Positions 33,589 to 46,204 of a DNA stretch of 64,000 bases are shown here, piece by piece. The notes below the pieces were generated by a model. That model worked only from the letters and a program-made list of their open reading frames with translations, did no database searches and was not told the origin of the DNA. The stretch comes from Paramarasmius palmivorus. Its lineage: Eukaryota; Basidiomycota; Agaricomycetes; Agaricales; Marasmiaceae. The stretch covers positions 62,001-126,000 of the forward strand of contig JAYKXP010000016.1 in the NCBI GenBank assembly GCA_037176845.1, in the 5' to 3' direction. The translations under genes were made by a program, and so were the position numbers. Position 1 is the stretch's first letter, and each line of letters begins with the position of its first letter.

Positions 33589-35044
33589 CTAACGTACGTT
33601 TGCTGCAGTGACTCTTATTTGAGTATCCCATCGTTTCGTGAATGGTGCGCCAGTGTCTTCCGCCTTCTCGACGTCTCCGAGGCCACCAGCTTGTCCTTGA
33701 GCGTCATCCTCTTCCCGGTTCTTTTCAAACCAAATGAGCTTGTCCACCTGATCGATTGAACCTCGCAGACGACCCTGTTCAATCATCCGTCTAGCCATGG
33801 TTTCTGCCGCTCCTGGGGTCAAATCAAGGAGTGCGCCCAGCCCGCGGAAGGTGATGTTATTGTACACCTGTGCGCACGCGAGAAGGTTGTGCTCCATAAC
33901 AGCACGATCAAGCACAGTTGTCGGACCTTTTCGACCACGAGGCCCTGGGGTCAGATCACCGAAAGGTGCTTCGTCGTCTTCGACGGCAACGTGATCGTTG
34001 GAGGATAACGCGATTTTCGCAAGCTGATGTGGTTTCAGCGTCTTTTCGAATTCTTTGATTTCTGCTGATCGGAGAATGTGGTCCAAGAACATTTTGGAAA
34101 GAATGTTGTATGTGGGGAGTTCGCTTGTTCGTTCGTCTCGGTACAGAGATGCTAGGATACGGGATCGGTTTGGACCAGCGGGTGCAAGGACTGCACAAGT
34201 GACAGCAGCTAATCTGTAAACACCAGGATTAGTGGAAGGTCGTTTAACGCGAAGGTTCTTTGGCGCACAGCATGTATCTTCTTTCTTCCTCGTCTATCTC
34301 GGCCGCGTAGCTAAGTTCGTGATAACTCCTTGCAGCCTCGAGGAACTTTCGTGTGTAGTCACTGATTCTAGCCTGACATAGTTTGAACTGCAAAATGACT
34401 TCTCGATTGTTTGCAGAGTGAACGAGACCCTGTGCACGATTGAAGTATGTTTCGGCCATTGTGGAGTCCTCGTCTTCCAGTAAAAGTCGGACTATTCGAA
34501 CGTAGACTCGCATCTTTTCGCTATCAGGCATTGCCCTAACAAAACACATAGTAAGATGGTTGTTTCTATGATAGTCTGAGATACACACCTTTGTGAAGAC
34601 TCGAGAGGTACTGCCATAAGAATTCGTGCAGCTTCACTCCATTCTTCTTCATTTTCCAGTATATCCGCGAGTTGGAATCGAAGTGTACTAACCTAGACTG
34701 TTTTAGTGTATTGGGATAGAGATGCTAGGATTGGCACTCACTTGTTCTTCATAGCTGACAAGCTTTGGTTGAACGGTATCGATCGTATCCTCGACGACGC
34801 GCTTCTTCACCTCTGGATCAGCTATTGCACCCTCTCCCAACATCTTAACAAATTCCGACAAGACTTGTCGCCCAACAACGAGACCGACAGATTCTTGGTT
34901 AATGACATAGTCCACGATTGTATGAAGATCAGTGGCGACTTGGGAAGTGTCTGTTCGAGAAGTGATAGAGTTTATAATCGCTAACAGAGCTTGCGGTTTA
35001 GATTTATTGTCTAGAGAAGAGATTTGGGCAAGCTGGGACTCCAT
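33589..35044 (-). CDS. CSN4: COP9 signalosome subunit 4
   Basis: Exons complement(33589..34208, 34249..34535, 34589..34692, 34742..35044); frame closes at 437 residues, close to the usual length of about 400. Start MESQLAQISSLDNKSKPQAL; helical repeats such as DTIDTVQPKLVSYEEQVSTL and RIVRLLLEDEDSTMAETYFN (family 'L..I.RL.LE..D...AE.Y.NRA'); ARISDYTRKFLEAARSYHEL; then a PCI domain with KMFLDHILRSAEIKEFEKTL, VLDRAVMEHNLLACAQVYNN and ITFRGLGALLDLTPGAAETM. Known role: part of the complex that removes Nedd8 from cullins, so it regulates SCF ligases. A Pro/Gly/Arg-rich insertion interrupts the PCI region before VLDRAVMEHN. The start is 488 bp from the divergent gene at 35533. Confidence 0.93.
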
Positions 35045-35532
35045 CTCGAACTTGAAAGAATTGAAGCAACTTGCAATGAACGACTTCGTGGGAAAGAGAC
35101 CAAGCCAAGCGTTACGGCGTCACTTGTCACATCTTTCTCTTGTCATGGTCAACTGTCAACATGGTGACTAGGTACATTGCAACCGCGTCCCGGTATTCCC
35201 GTCTCCCTTCATTTTCCCTTTCTCTTCGGTCGTTTTCTGGGTGTGTAGAAGAGGCGCTGCGCTGCCAAATTCGCATTTTTCTTTTCTCACTCTTTTCTTT
35301 GAATTGTGCCCTGGGTTATCGAAGCCTTGTGAAGATTTTCGCCCCTTTCTCAGTAAGTATTAGATTCATCACAGCCATCATGACCATCAATCACTGAGGG
35401 CATATCTTTTTGCTGTACATTGCTTATAGGCGAAGGCCCCATTGCTGGTTTCAACTTCCACTTCGTTCCCCACCATTCACGACCTTTTCTTCTTCTTTAT
35501 TTTGGACTTCGTTTTCGTCGTTACCTGGTGTA

Positions 35533-38500
35533 ATGTCCCGACTCACTGCCTCTCCGTTTCACAAGCCTTCTCCTTTCGAGTTTCCGCGCGGGGTGCCATT
35601 GAGTCCACCAGAGACGAACTCTGACCCAGTTGGACCATCTGTACTACCTGGCACCTCGGCATCCATCGTAGGAGGCATGGAACCACAAAACACTGCAGAG
35701 TCCGAGTACTCTCAATACTCTCATTACCATCCAGAACTTGCTAGTCAGCGCCCTCGACGTGGCCCGTCCCTGCTATATCACAGTTCCGGACTTAGGGAGA
35801 GTAAAGAGAGAACAGTCCAACGGAGTTCAAAGTCCTTTATCATCGTCATTCCCCCTTCCATTCTTCTGCAAGAACATGGCCAGCTGGGTCACACCTTATC
35901 TCTAGGTCCCCGTCATCGGCTTGCTCAGGGAATGTTGATGCCGCTTTTTCCTACTGTGAGTAATCCGGCATCACTTTAACGACTCAGCCGTTAACGCGAC
36001 ACTTGACAGATGTATGGCCAACTCTCAGCGATTGCACGGGAATTCAATTTCCCCAGCACTACCGGCCTGTGCCTTTATTTTCACTTCTCAGAGAATGGTG
36101 TCGTTTCTACCCCTCGTATTTCCGACGACGCGTGGCAGATGGTGTGGAGCCCATTCCTTGAATCTTCGTCTTCGCAACGCACATCCGTCTGTGGAAAAAT
36201 TGAATTCGATATCGACTTTCGGTACGCTCGATGGTATTCGTCTTGGATGGCCTCTGCGCATCGGGATCAGGTAGATGTCCCAGTGTCAGTTGTCCCTTCC
36301 ACTGCACCTTCATTAGCACATTTCCGTTCGGACAGCAGGGTCACAGATGTCGACTACTTTACTCCCAACGAAGAGCACACCGAAACTTCCTCCGTTTCCC
36401 ATGCACCTCAGTCAACTGCACGTCATGTACCAAAAAAGTTATCATTGGTCGACCGGCTAGATACGCTTTCTGTCAAATCATATTCCCGACCGGCCTCCAG
36501 GGAACAAGTCTCGTTATCTCCTCCTGAACAAAACACAGCACACGTTCTGTCACCCATTTTCCAGGAGGATGAACCCAAAACCGCGAAGCTCGATTTGGAG
36601 AAGCGTGTCAACAACTGGCGTGCTAGTGCATCACTCACTCCAACTGCACTGGCGTTGAGACAAGGACAGACCAGTCTTGAACCTGTCAACATGCCCAATA
36701 CAGTACCTATCAACGAAACTGAGGATGTAGAGGATGGCGAAATCAACCTGGAGGATTTCGCTTGGTCGGTGTCGTCTCAAGGCCCTGGTGATTACGATGA
36801 GCTATTGTCAATATCATCTTGGAGTCGTGTTCCTTCTGTCCATCTTGCCAATCGTGCAGAAGGCTCAGTCTGTCTCACTCCGACTACAGCAACATCGTTC
36901 GGACCCTCCGATTACACTTTACCATCTCCTGCACCTAGCTCATCGCGTGTGCTCACACCAGACGTCGCACATCGTCACTTTGACGATGTTCCTCTCACGC
37001 CTTCTACTGTGACCAGCTGGGGTCCTCCATCAGAGTACCCACCTTCACCGTTTAGCGATGGACGTGTTTCCTCTGTGGATTTGGCCCACCGACTGTGGTT
37101 AAGCAGGCCCAATACCCCAACGACCGCCACGTCTTGGGGCCCGGGATCTTGGCCGACATCACCGATAGAATCCGTCGGCCGACCAAGATCAATTCATCTC
37201 GGCGATCGCGGGGAGTTCAGTCGACCTACAACTCCGGCAACCGCTACATCGTGGGGTGCACCACTGTCTTACCCACCAAGCCCTACGACACCGTTCTACG
37301 TGACTACACCGGATGCTGCCCAAAGATCATTCGATGTTGATGGACCTGTCCGGACGGTTCCCTGGGCTCACGGTTGGCCTTACAACGCAATATCGCGCGG
37401 AGAATTGCAGGGTGAAGTTGGAGGAGGAATCTTCTGGTCAACCTTGGTCCCATGGTTGGCCATACCGGAACAGAGATAGCGCTGAATCTTCCGATCACCC
37501 TTGGACACATAATTGGCCGTATCAAGCAGCTGCAGATCGCGGAAGACCTTGGGAACACAACTGGCCCCACCACCGTTCTGATAGTGTGCCTACTCCAGCG
37601 GAAGAGTCGAGTGGACCTTGGGCGCGTGGTTGGCCGTACCAATCTTCGGCAGAAGCACAGAGACCATGGAAACACTCTTGGCCGTATCATACCAACACAA
37701 CAGTTGCCGAACCATGGAGCCACAATTGGCCATACGTATCAAAACGAGTGGATAGGCAGGTCACAGTCGAGGTTTCAGAGTATCCCTACTTCAGCTTGTG
37801 TAAGTTTCGTTCGCTGTGACACTTCGCATCCGAATTGACGCTCTGTTCTAGATCCATCGGTGTACCCGTACAATTTGAGTGAGATCTATCCTCCATCCCA
37901 GCGTGAGCAGGAAGACAGTGCACTCCGAGGTATGTCTTTTGTTCGGATTCCTAACTTTATATAACCTTGTCACAGGCTACCCGTACAACCTAGCTCGGAT
38001 ATATTCCACTAAATATGAATCAAAGGCCTATCAGACTGCAGGTATTGACGTTAAGCTTCGGGCGTCCTATCCCATCTTCGATCTTTGTAGGTGGTTTCAC
38101 TATCGTTGCTTAACAAGCCTGACCTTTCTTTAGACGATGCAGTGTATCCAGCAAACTTGGAATGCATTTATCCTCCGACCTCACTTCCGGAACAGAAAGA
38201 ACGTGAGCGCACGGCGGGTGTTGGCTACCCATACTTCGACTTGTGTAAGCTTTACAACTATATTCATCGTCCCGAGTACTCACATAAATCACACCAGATC
38301 CACCTGTGGTCAAGCAGACGTCTGTGAAGGAAGCTGTCAATATCCGAGTTGAGCCTTCATACCCGGCGCTCCGCCTTTGTAGGTGTATCTATCCAATTCC
38401 ATTTGTTTATTAACAACGGATATAGATTCGGCTGTTTACCCGTGGAACCTCGACGAGATTTATCCTTCCGTCTCCTTCGTCTACAAGGAAGTCATAAACG

Positions 38501-41026
38501 TCAGAGTTGCATACGCTTACCCATGTTTCAATTTGTGTCAGTCGCCTTACCCTCGCTTTCGAGACATTTGTTGACTGTCTGCTAGATCCTGCCGTCTACC
38601 CTCACCTGGAAATCTACCCCCAAGTCAAGACCGGTAGAACAACAGTCCCTGCTGCGAGGCAAACCACGACCCCTGGCTATCCGGACTTTGTGCTTTACCC
38701 ACCACTTCCAAAGGCCCCCGCAACTCGTGGCACAGTCGACACCATCACTAAGGATTCGCACGACGGTACGGTGAACAGGTACCCAATTATCAAGATATGT
38801 GGGTTGCAACTCAAAACTTTCTTGTGCCCAAACTCATCTGCTGTAGATCAAAACGTCTATCCCTTCTTGGAGTTGTACCCTGCACTACCTATGGACACTC
38901 GGCCGCTTGAAAGTCACAGTGGTTACCCAACCTTTGATATTTATCCAGCTATAAGTCGTACTTCATTGAAGACTTCAGTTCAGGCAGCGGATGTCGCTAG
39001 ATCTGTGACACCTTACCCAGTCTTCACGCTCTGTAAGAAATTCTTCTTCTGACTTCGGATCTCGCTCACCCTTGATGACCTTGCAGACGAACCGGTGTAC
39101 CCGCATCTGACGATATATCCACCTATCTCTGGTCAGGTTGACTACAGGATTGTGAGGATCACTGCTGTCCAATATCCTCTGTTCGACCTCTGTGAGTGTC
39201 TGCCTATTTGCGCAACTAACTTCAGGCTCATGATCCTTATGTAGACCCGGCTGTCTACCCCCACATAGGGATTTATCCACGAGTGGCTGGTCAGGTTGAT
39301 CACAAGCATGTTCCGGCAATTTCGGTCCAGTATCCGGTATTCGACCTCTGTAGGTTCCTGTCTCTTTATGATAGTCATATACAGACTTATAGTTTTCATT
39401 CAGACCCCGCTGTTTACCCAAGCATTGAGATCTATCCGTCGGTGTCCGGTCAAGTCGACTACAAGTATGTTGTACTAGGAGTCAACGTTCAATATCCCTT
39501 GTTCAACCTCTGTAAGAATTCGCCTTCATCTAATTAGACATACCTAATGAATCCGGCTTTAGACCCCGCGGTGTATCCTCATTTTGACCTCTATCCGCCG
39601 ACTTCGAAGTTCCAGACAATGGCGGATACTAATAGGGCTACACCCGTTGTTCGTTATCCGGTGTTCGATCTCTGTGAGCCTTCATTCACAGCTTGATTTC
39701 TTTTGCCTCTCACGTATTGCTTGTCAGATCCTGCTGTGTATCCACACCTCACTTTGTACCCCTCTATTTCTGGCGAATTGGATTGTAAATACATCGTCAT
39801 GGACGCAGGTGTTCAATATCCGTCTTTCAACCTCTGTAAGTCGTTACTACATGGAAGATGAGCTATGTTTTAATCTACTGCAGACCCTGCTGTCTATCCA
39901 CATATCGAGCTCTACCCTCCGGTATCTGGACAAACCACGGATACAAAGGACATCAGACCTTTGTCCTGTGATGCTCGATATCCGACCTTCAACCTTTGTA
40001 TGTGCTCGTAAACGTATATCATATGCGCTCTGACTTCATCTCGGTTTAGATCCAGCGGTGTATCCCCATTTCTGCCTGTGGCCAACTGTACAACCTCTGA
40101 TGCAACCCTTCGGTTTAGCCGACATGGCGGATGTGTCGACAAGTTCTGCTGTGCAACCTCCTGTTGCTCCTCGGCGCACACCACCACACACCAGAAAGCC
40201 GACCAAGTCTCATGCTCAATTACACGAAGAATTTTTCCGATTGAGACGTCCGACAATTCAGATCAAGATCAAGAAGGCCTCCAAAACCCATCGTCAGCTT
40301 CACCAGGAAGTCTTCCCAGGATTCTCGGTAGTGCACACGCCCAGCGGGACCTTTCGTAAGTCGGTTAGCTTTGAGACGGATGGTACGAGACCGCTTGACA
40401 TGGGCTCAAACGGCTCAGCACGGACAAGTCAGCCAAGATCAGACACCATTTCTCCAAGATCCTCCAATATACCATCACCGACCACCAGATCACCAACAAG
40501 AGGTCTTCCACCACGACCCAATGCCTACCGATTATCCTCGGTTGGACCCGCACCGTCACAACCCTTGCCACCACCTCCAACTGAAGCGCCTTCCACATCC
40601 GCCTCCCCCGTGAGACCCGTCACTCAACCACTACGAAGATCAGTTTCATCTGCATCATCGCTTCCACGGTTATCACCGGCGAAGACAAGTCCTACTCATC
40701 TAGATCCCGTCGATGAAGTGGCCAATGGCCCTCTCCATCGTTCAACATCGCTCTCGGATGCTTCCAGGCGAGCAGTCCTTAGTAGATATTCTGTTGTGGA
40801 GAGTGCACCCGACACGACATCAAGACCAGCGCCACGAAAGCGTGAAAGCCTCGTTCTCCAAAGGGTACGAGCAATCAATGCTAGTAAGTAAAGGCGTGTT
40901 CAAACCGCTTTACCATTGCTCTAACGTGTCATTGTAGCTGCTGAAGAAGATTCCATATCATCGTTATCGAAAAAGTTCCCTATGCCACCACGTCCCCCAC
41001 TGCCGCCACTACCCTCTAGACAATAG
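35533..41026 (+). CDS. Giant repeat-exon protein, function unknown
   Basis: About 1,560 residues in 17 exons: 35533..35955, 36010..37799, thirteen small exons from 37852 to 39997, then 40050..40883 and 40938..41026. The N-terminus has one conserved-looking domain (KSFIIVIPPSILLQEHGQLG and GPRHRLAQGMLMPLFPTMYG). Next come a Ser/Thr/Pro-rich region with 'TPTTATSWGP' units, seven WPY units (PWxHxWPY), thirteen Tyr-Pro repeat exons (YPxFxLYDPAVYPHLxIYP), and a basic, Pro-rich C-terminus (KSHAQLHEEFFRLRRPTIQI) ending PPLPPLPSRQ. No membrane segment or signal peptide. Inside exon 2, near 37385-37440, one surplus base shifts the frame between the first and second WPY units (see findings). The small exons are 78-213 nt, all multiples of three and bounded by phase-1 introns, so each adds or removes whole repeats. 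Confidence 0.75.
37360..37736 (+). repeat. Seven WPY units, consensus PWxHxWPY
   Basis: Protein-level tandem units: PWAHGWPY, PWSHGWPY, PWTHNWPY, PWEHNWPH, PWARGWPY, PWKHSWPY, PWSHNWPY, spaced about 14-24 residues apart by Ser/Glu/Arg-rich linkers. The first unit is in a different reading frame from the others. Confidence 0.85.
37852..39997 (+). repeat. Thirteen phase-1 exons encoding a Tyr-Pro repeat
   Basis: Exons 37852-37929, 37976-38086, 38134-38244, 38298-38378, 38426-38536, 38586-38798, 38847-39032, 39087-39191, 39245-39349, 39404-39511, 39563-39673, 39728-39835 and 39884-39997. All lengths are divisible by 3. Almost every intron splits a Tyr codon (T|AT or T|AC) at the join of 'YPxFxL-Y-DPAVYP'; the one exception splits a Gly codon at 37929/37976. 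The exons near 38586 and 38847 each hold two units, so an intron was lost or never gained there. Unit core: xYPxFxLY(D/N)PAVYPHLxIYPxxSGQxD. Confidence 0.9.
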
Positions 41027-41152
41027 TGGTGCTCGACTGTGTATGAAACGCACGTTCATTCATTTTGCTTGTATTTATTATGTGGAATCATCGTACTTAC
41101 AAACGTTGCTAATGTCAAGAAATTTGATCGTGATAAGTCTGGAATACGTCAA

Positions 41153-42175
41153 TCAATCGTCTTCCTCTTCGTAAGGAGGCGGGCTTCCTCTGTGCCGCAA
41201 AGTACGACTATGCCCTCCGGGCATTGTACGTGAAGAGGTTGTGGTGGTCGAAAGTGAGAGGTTATCGTCTGCATGCTCTTCCATGTTGTCCTCTGTAATC
41301 AAAGGCGGCTGCTGTGGAGATGCTATCTGCCTCTCAGCCTGCTGGCGTTCTTGCTCGGCCTGTTGGGCAGCCAATGCCGCTAATGCTTCACGCCTTTGCC
41401 TCTCTCTTTCATCAAACTCCGATTTTGTTCTGCGGTCATCCATGTACGCGAGCTTTACCTACATTTATGTTAGATTAACGAGGAGGACTGCAGAAAGTGT
41501 GGGCTTACCTTCTCTGCGGCTTGCGCTTTCGCTTCCTTCTCAGCCTGTCTCGAGGCCGCAGCACGCTCTTCCTTTTCTGTATGCAGCTGTAGTGCATCGC
41601 TGATGATCTTGGATCCAATGCGCAAGTCCGTCAGACGCGATGGATTGAATATGTAATATGGTTGGAAGTCTTCAACCTTGACTCAATATATCGGATATGT
41701 TCCAAGTTTTACGAGGAAATGGTGCTTACTTCAGGCCGGAAACCAAGCTGTAAAGGCGTTAACATAACGCAACACGAGGAAAATAGGGGTAGGAATCACT
41801 TCACGCAGCAATTCAACGGTTCCTTTGGGGGCAATGATATCCTTCTGAATCTTGTTGTTCGTGGTTTTGATGCGATGATACTTGGTATTCTCGGGTTCGT
41901 CAAGAATGTTCTGACAGAGTTTGCGGATCGTCTATCGGACAGTGTCAACAATGACGCGCGTGTAGCGGTAGCACGAATGAAGGTACTCTGAGTGATTCTA
42001 ATGCTTGAGGTTGTGCGTTTGGCCGCATGATCCCAGGATCGACAAGTCTTCGAAATGTTTGTCGTCGTTCGTGCTCTGCCCGTTCCTGCGCAAGTGTTCT
42101 TCCATGAGCTGCCTCACGCTGCCGTTTTTCAGCTGCTTCTACAAGGCTACCATGACGATCCGGGCTTGTATCCAT
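41153..42175 (-). CDS. PUB-domain protein
   Basis: Exons complement(41153..41458, 41509..41676, 41730..41747, 41800..41931, 41987..42175); frame closes at 270 residues. After an Arg/Glu-rich helix (SLVEAAEKRQREAAHGRTLA) comes a PUB-like domain (about 64-145): TIRKLCQNILDEPENTKYHR, IKTTNNKIQKDIIAPKG, TVELLRELGFRPEVEDFQPY and YIFNPSRLTDL. Known role of PUB domains: bind the C-terminal tail of the AAA ATPase Cdc48/p97. A long charged coiled coil follows (EKEERAAASRQAEKEAKAQA; RRTKSEFDERERQRREALAA), then a Ser/Thr-rich acidic tail (PPPYEEEDD). The third exon is only 18 nt. There is no UBX or UBA domain in what I can read. The start at 42175 is the best ATG, but an upstream exon is possible. Confidence 0.75.
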
Positions 42176-42626
42176 CGCGGCTGGTATCCCTAGAAATCTG
42201 GAAAAAGTAGATAATGAAGGAAAAGGTAAAAGACTTTGTATCTGCAATCTGGCAGTGACGATGAGGACTCATCCGATGACGGTGCCGCCAGAAGTTCTCA
42301 CGTGAGTCAATTCGGAAGAAATCCATTTCCCGACGTTTTCGTCCCTGAGAAGCCGAATCCGATTGGCTGATAATGAAGTTTTTCAACAGAAAACGTATCA
42401 AAAAACTTGAGGTGTCTCGTTTGTCCAGAAACTGTAATCCAAAACTGGACGAATATAGTCAACTGATTTGGAGGCAACAACCGACTGGTAATATCGAAGA
42501 CAGAGCCATGCTCAATTGACTTTTGATTAACTTTACAATGCAATTATTTATTACAACGCTCTCAACTACAGTAACAAGATCGATAGCTATAGGTATGTAT
42601 ATACAACGCCACGCATAAATGGTCGT

Positions 42627-45600
42627 TCACTGCGACTCCTCAGTATCGCTACTCCAATCCTGCTCATCGAATAAATCCGTCTCTATCGGCCTAGTTGATA
42701 CAGGATCTCCTTCTCTTGCTCGAAAGTTGGGGAACGACTTTGTTCGGAATCGCGTCAAGAACGACGTGTTCCCATTGACCCTCGTCATCACAGGATCAGC
42801 TCGGCGTGAGGTATTAGACGCAGGGTTGAGGTTCTCTGTAGATCCCTTTCTACTTGCAGAAGGCGTTGAGTTGCCAGAGGATCCGTGAGCTCGTCGCATA
42901 TGGAAACGACGTGTGCTCGCAGCGAGGGCTCTTTCTGTGTCGCTGTCGACCGACATAACATTCTCCAATTGCGGAGGTGGGTGCAGTCGAAGTGCGTTCT
43001 TTCCGGGTGCGTTATGTGTTGTCGGCGCTTTAAGAGCTCTTCTGACGAACTGGCGGCCTAGGTATATCTGTCTCTCGATTCGCATACGGTTGCTTATCAT
43101 GTGCAGCTGCAAAGGGTCAGGAATTGAGCATCAATTTGAGATAAGTGAATAATTACATACCTTTGGCCATGTCACCAATGAACCTACTTTTATCATCCTC
43201 TCTAGCTCCACAGGATCAGGATCTGTTAATATTCTGAACCAGTCCTATAAGAGCAAGTCAGGTCAAGTATACTTAATGTATTATATCCTACTCACCCATA
43301 ACCGTGTCCGTGGCCATATACTGCGAAGGAAATTAGTCAACGCCCTATAGCCTGAAGCAGTGATACTGACGTGACAGCGCCATCGAACCGTTGCAGAAAG
43401 ACACTTGACCAGTCTTGTCCCAGCACCGTTGGAAGGAGCTCCAGGTCTCGAATCACCTATTCGAACATTTAACGAGTGTTGGCAGTGTGGCACCTGAGAT
43501 ACATACTTTGAAGTTTTTCGTCAGTTCATGCTTTAACCATTGCTCAACTGCCGAAAGCAGAAAGTTTCCTGTTTCTCATTTCAGCAAAAGCTCAACCTCG
43601 AGACAACCATAGCTTGCCTCTCCAGCCTGGATATATTGTCAGCTCCGAAGTACTTACGATGAATCGTTCAAATGCTCACCTTTTCCCTTATAATGAGCTA
43701 CAGGTTTACCCGCTGACCCTCGAGGAGCAAAAAAGAACAAATGGACATGCTGCGAATCATGTCATTAGTCGACATGCCGAGACCTCACACGCATGACATA
43801 CCGGGTTGACTTGCGATACAACAGGGAACGTTACTAGAAGGAGCGTTCAGCCTATAGCACATGAGCGTAAAAGGAAGGCTTACCATTGAAGAAAAGGTTC
43901 AAACTCTGAATGGGAATGTCAACTCTCAAGCTCCCATCCTTGAACTTGGACGAAAATTCCCATGGTATTACCGTTCCATCCTTCATCTTTTGCATGAGCA
44001 CGACAGGATTGAGAATCCCTGGGACAGCGGCTGATGCAAGCAGAGCAGACCAAATAACACAATCCGGTGCAGTTATGTAGTTTAGAAGTCGAGTAGGGGA
44101 GTTACGATCTGCGGGTATGACAGATATGTTAAGGATACGTCCGGTCCGCGCAAATGCCTCGGCGAATGTGAGCGAGCCTAGGGTAAAGAATGTAGCCTTT
44201 TTAGCCCATCTATCAGGATGGTTAATGAAGGTTGAAGGGCACAGGTCAAGTAAAAGACATCCTTACAGAATACTATCGAATCGAGCTCCAGTTTTCCTAA
44301 AACGACGCCACCATACCGAGAAAGGTTCTTCGCAGGCCGTTATCCTGTTAGCAAGCTCTGGAACGAGTAGATGTTTGAGTTCCTCGTCTTTCCGTGTACA
44401 AACGAGAGCTGCGATGAGGCCTCCAGCGCTGGTGCCTGTGATCACACGAGGAAGGAGATCTGCTTCCACAAAAGCTTTGATAACTCCCACATGATCTATT
44501 GCGCCGTGTTAGCTGTGAGAGTTTCTCCGTGATATGCAAGAAAACACTGACAGTATCCGAACGAGGCGCCTCCCGATAGACAGAGTGCAGAGATACCTGC
44601 AATGTATATCAGTATCAGAAGAAAGAAGTTACAGAGTATGACACACCGAAGTTTGTATTGGCACTCTTGAAAAACTTCTTCTTCTCGTCTACTGTGAGTT
44701 GAGGCGACTCACGAATGAACTCTAGAGCTCGTTCTTCCTCGTCGTAATATGCTGATGAAATGTCAGAGCTGTGACAGGATGAACGTAAACTAGAAGCATA
44801 CATTCGATAAGGTTCTTGGTGCCGAGGAAGGTCTACACCACAGGTCAGTGTAGAATGGAGATGTGGTGGAGCTAACGCACCTCACTGTAAAGTCTGAAGA
44901 GATCCACTTTAGCACCCTTTCCGAATCGATTCGTGTGGCAAAACATACCTTGATGATTCAATTCCCGCAAAGTTGGCTCTTATACAGGTCTCCAGGACAC
45001 CCATACAACCTCTGACATCGTTCTTCTCTCTGTGGGACTTGAGGGAACGCGTCACTTTTCGTATGAGCTTCCAGTCATAGTAGCTATCTTCGTCAATCTG
45101 TTTAAAATGGTGTTGGTCAGCTCCAGATGTTTGATGAGATATTCCAAGCGGATATACCTTCTTCCAATCGTCAAACTTGAGATATTCATCCATGGCTCGG
45201 GCTGCCTCTTTCCACTCCTACGCTCGGTCTGTAAGCTTTCAGATTTTAGGTGCCGACTGTTCACACGAGACTCGCCTCGTAGGTCCGTGCAGCCCGCATC
45301 CGCTTTCGCAGTTGTCCCTTCTTGCCTCGCCCTGTGCATGAGGTTAGCGCTGGTACAAGAAATTTCGAGATTGATGAGAGACGCACAAGCAGATAGCCAT
45401 TCCTTCCCGTTGACTACTTGGCGGATAAACACGTATAGGCCAAACTCTGCGGCGATAAATATGAAGATGAAGAGCTGGAATGGATGCGAATGTTTAAGGT
45501 CGAATTCGAGTCTGCAGGCTCAAAAAGCGGCGTACGAGAAGGGGCCAGCGCAGAAGGAGATACATGCAATCATGGCGCTTGTCGTGTATCCTGTCTTTCT

Positions 45601-45938
45601 TCTTTTTCCTGAAGCGGAATCAGAAACGGAGGCACACGTCGACGTGTTTGTTACACACCTTCTCACCCGAAGATTGACTGGTGCAAAATCACTCAATGCA
45701 GAGACCTTCTTGACCCTGATACTGTTCGCTGGGGAAAGGGTCGGAGACATGGGTACTGGACCGGGGGAACTTGCGAGATCTGCAGGGAAGTATTCGTCGG
45801 TATGAAGTGCATCGTCAAAGGCCTGTATATGACTGCAAAGATATCAGAAACAGTGATGAATTTCTAGGAAACATAATCATACGATTCGTCAACAAAGTCG
45901 GCGTCGAGGGAGGCAGCTTCCAAGCTGCTGGCCGCCAT
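42627..45938 (-). CDS. Patatin-like triacylglycerol lipase with DUF3336 (Tgl3/4/5 or SDP1 type)
   Basis: Start 45938 (MAASSLEAASLDADFVDES); many exons, stop at 42627. The order is: disordered N-terminus; a membrane-associated hairpin (about 45560-45420: PFQLFIFIAAEFGLYVFIRQ); DUF3336 (GKEWLSAC, KRMRAARTYEEWKEAARAMD, EYLKFDDWKKIDEDSYYDWK); then patatin with oxyanion loop CLSGGASFGY, nucleophile elbow GTSAGG (about 44430, Ser) and Asp in KDGSLRVDIP (about 43950). The tail is Arg/Ser rich. Known role: lipid-droplet lipase or steryl-ester hydrolase. The Ser-Asp dyad is present, so it is probably active. Exons near 45700-45450 are only approximately placed. Confidence 0.88.
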
Positions 45939-46204
45939 CGTTGTGGTTGGTAGAGCAGTGACGTATCGAATCGGAGCTAAGGCCTAAGCGCAAGTTTTAC
46001 CGCGGAAACACTGAGCAGTGCTAGCTGAGGCCGCTGAAGCCGATGAGCAGTATGGTCTTCACACAGCTTGATACTATGGCAGTATATGCGGTATATGCGC
46101 TGAAAATCTAACAAAGAATAATGATTTTTAACAAAGCCCGCATATAATTTGTAACAAAGGCAAGCACGACCACGTGCCTCATATCGCTCTTTCCTTCTCC
46201 CACC
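45939..46204. promoter_or_regulatory. Short divergent promoter region
   Basis: Only 266 bp separate the lipase start (leftwards) and the membrane-protein start (rightwards), so any core promoters are shared or back to back. A 14-bp GGCAGTATATGCGG-type near-palindromic AT-rich stretch lies near 46080-46100. No named element recognised. Confidence 0.35.

Noticed and set aside
37348..37405. Intron explaining the frame change in the WPY repeats
   Set aside because: It would close the frame but uses a poor donor (gtccgg) and deletes a complete WPY unit that is clearly coding.
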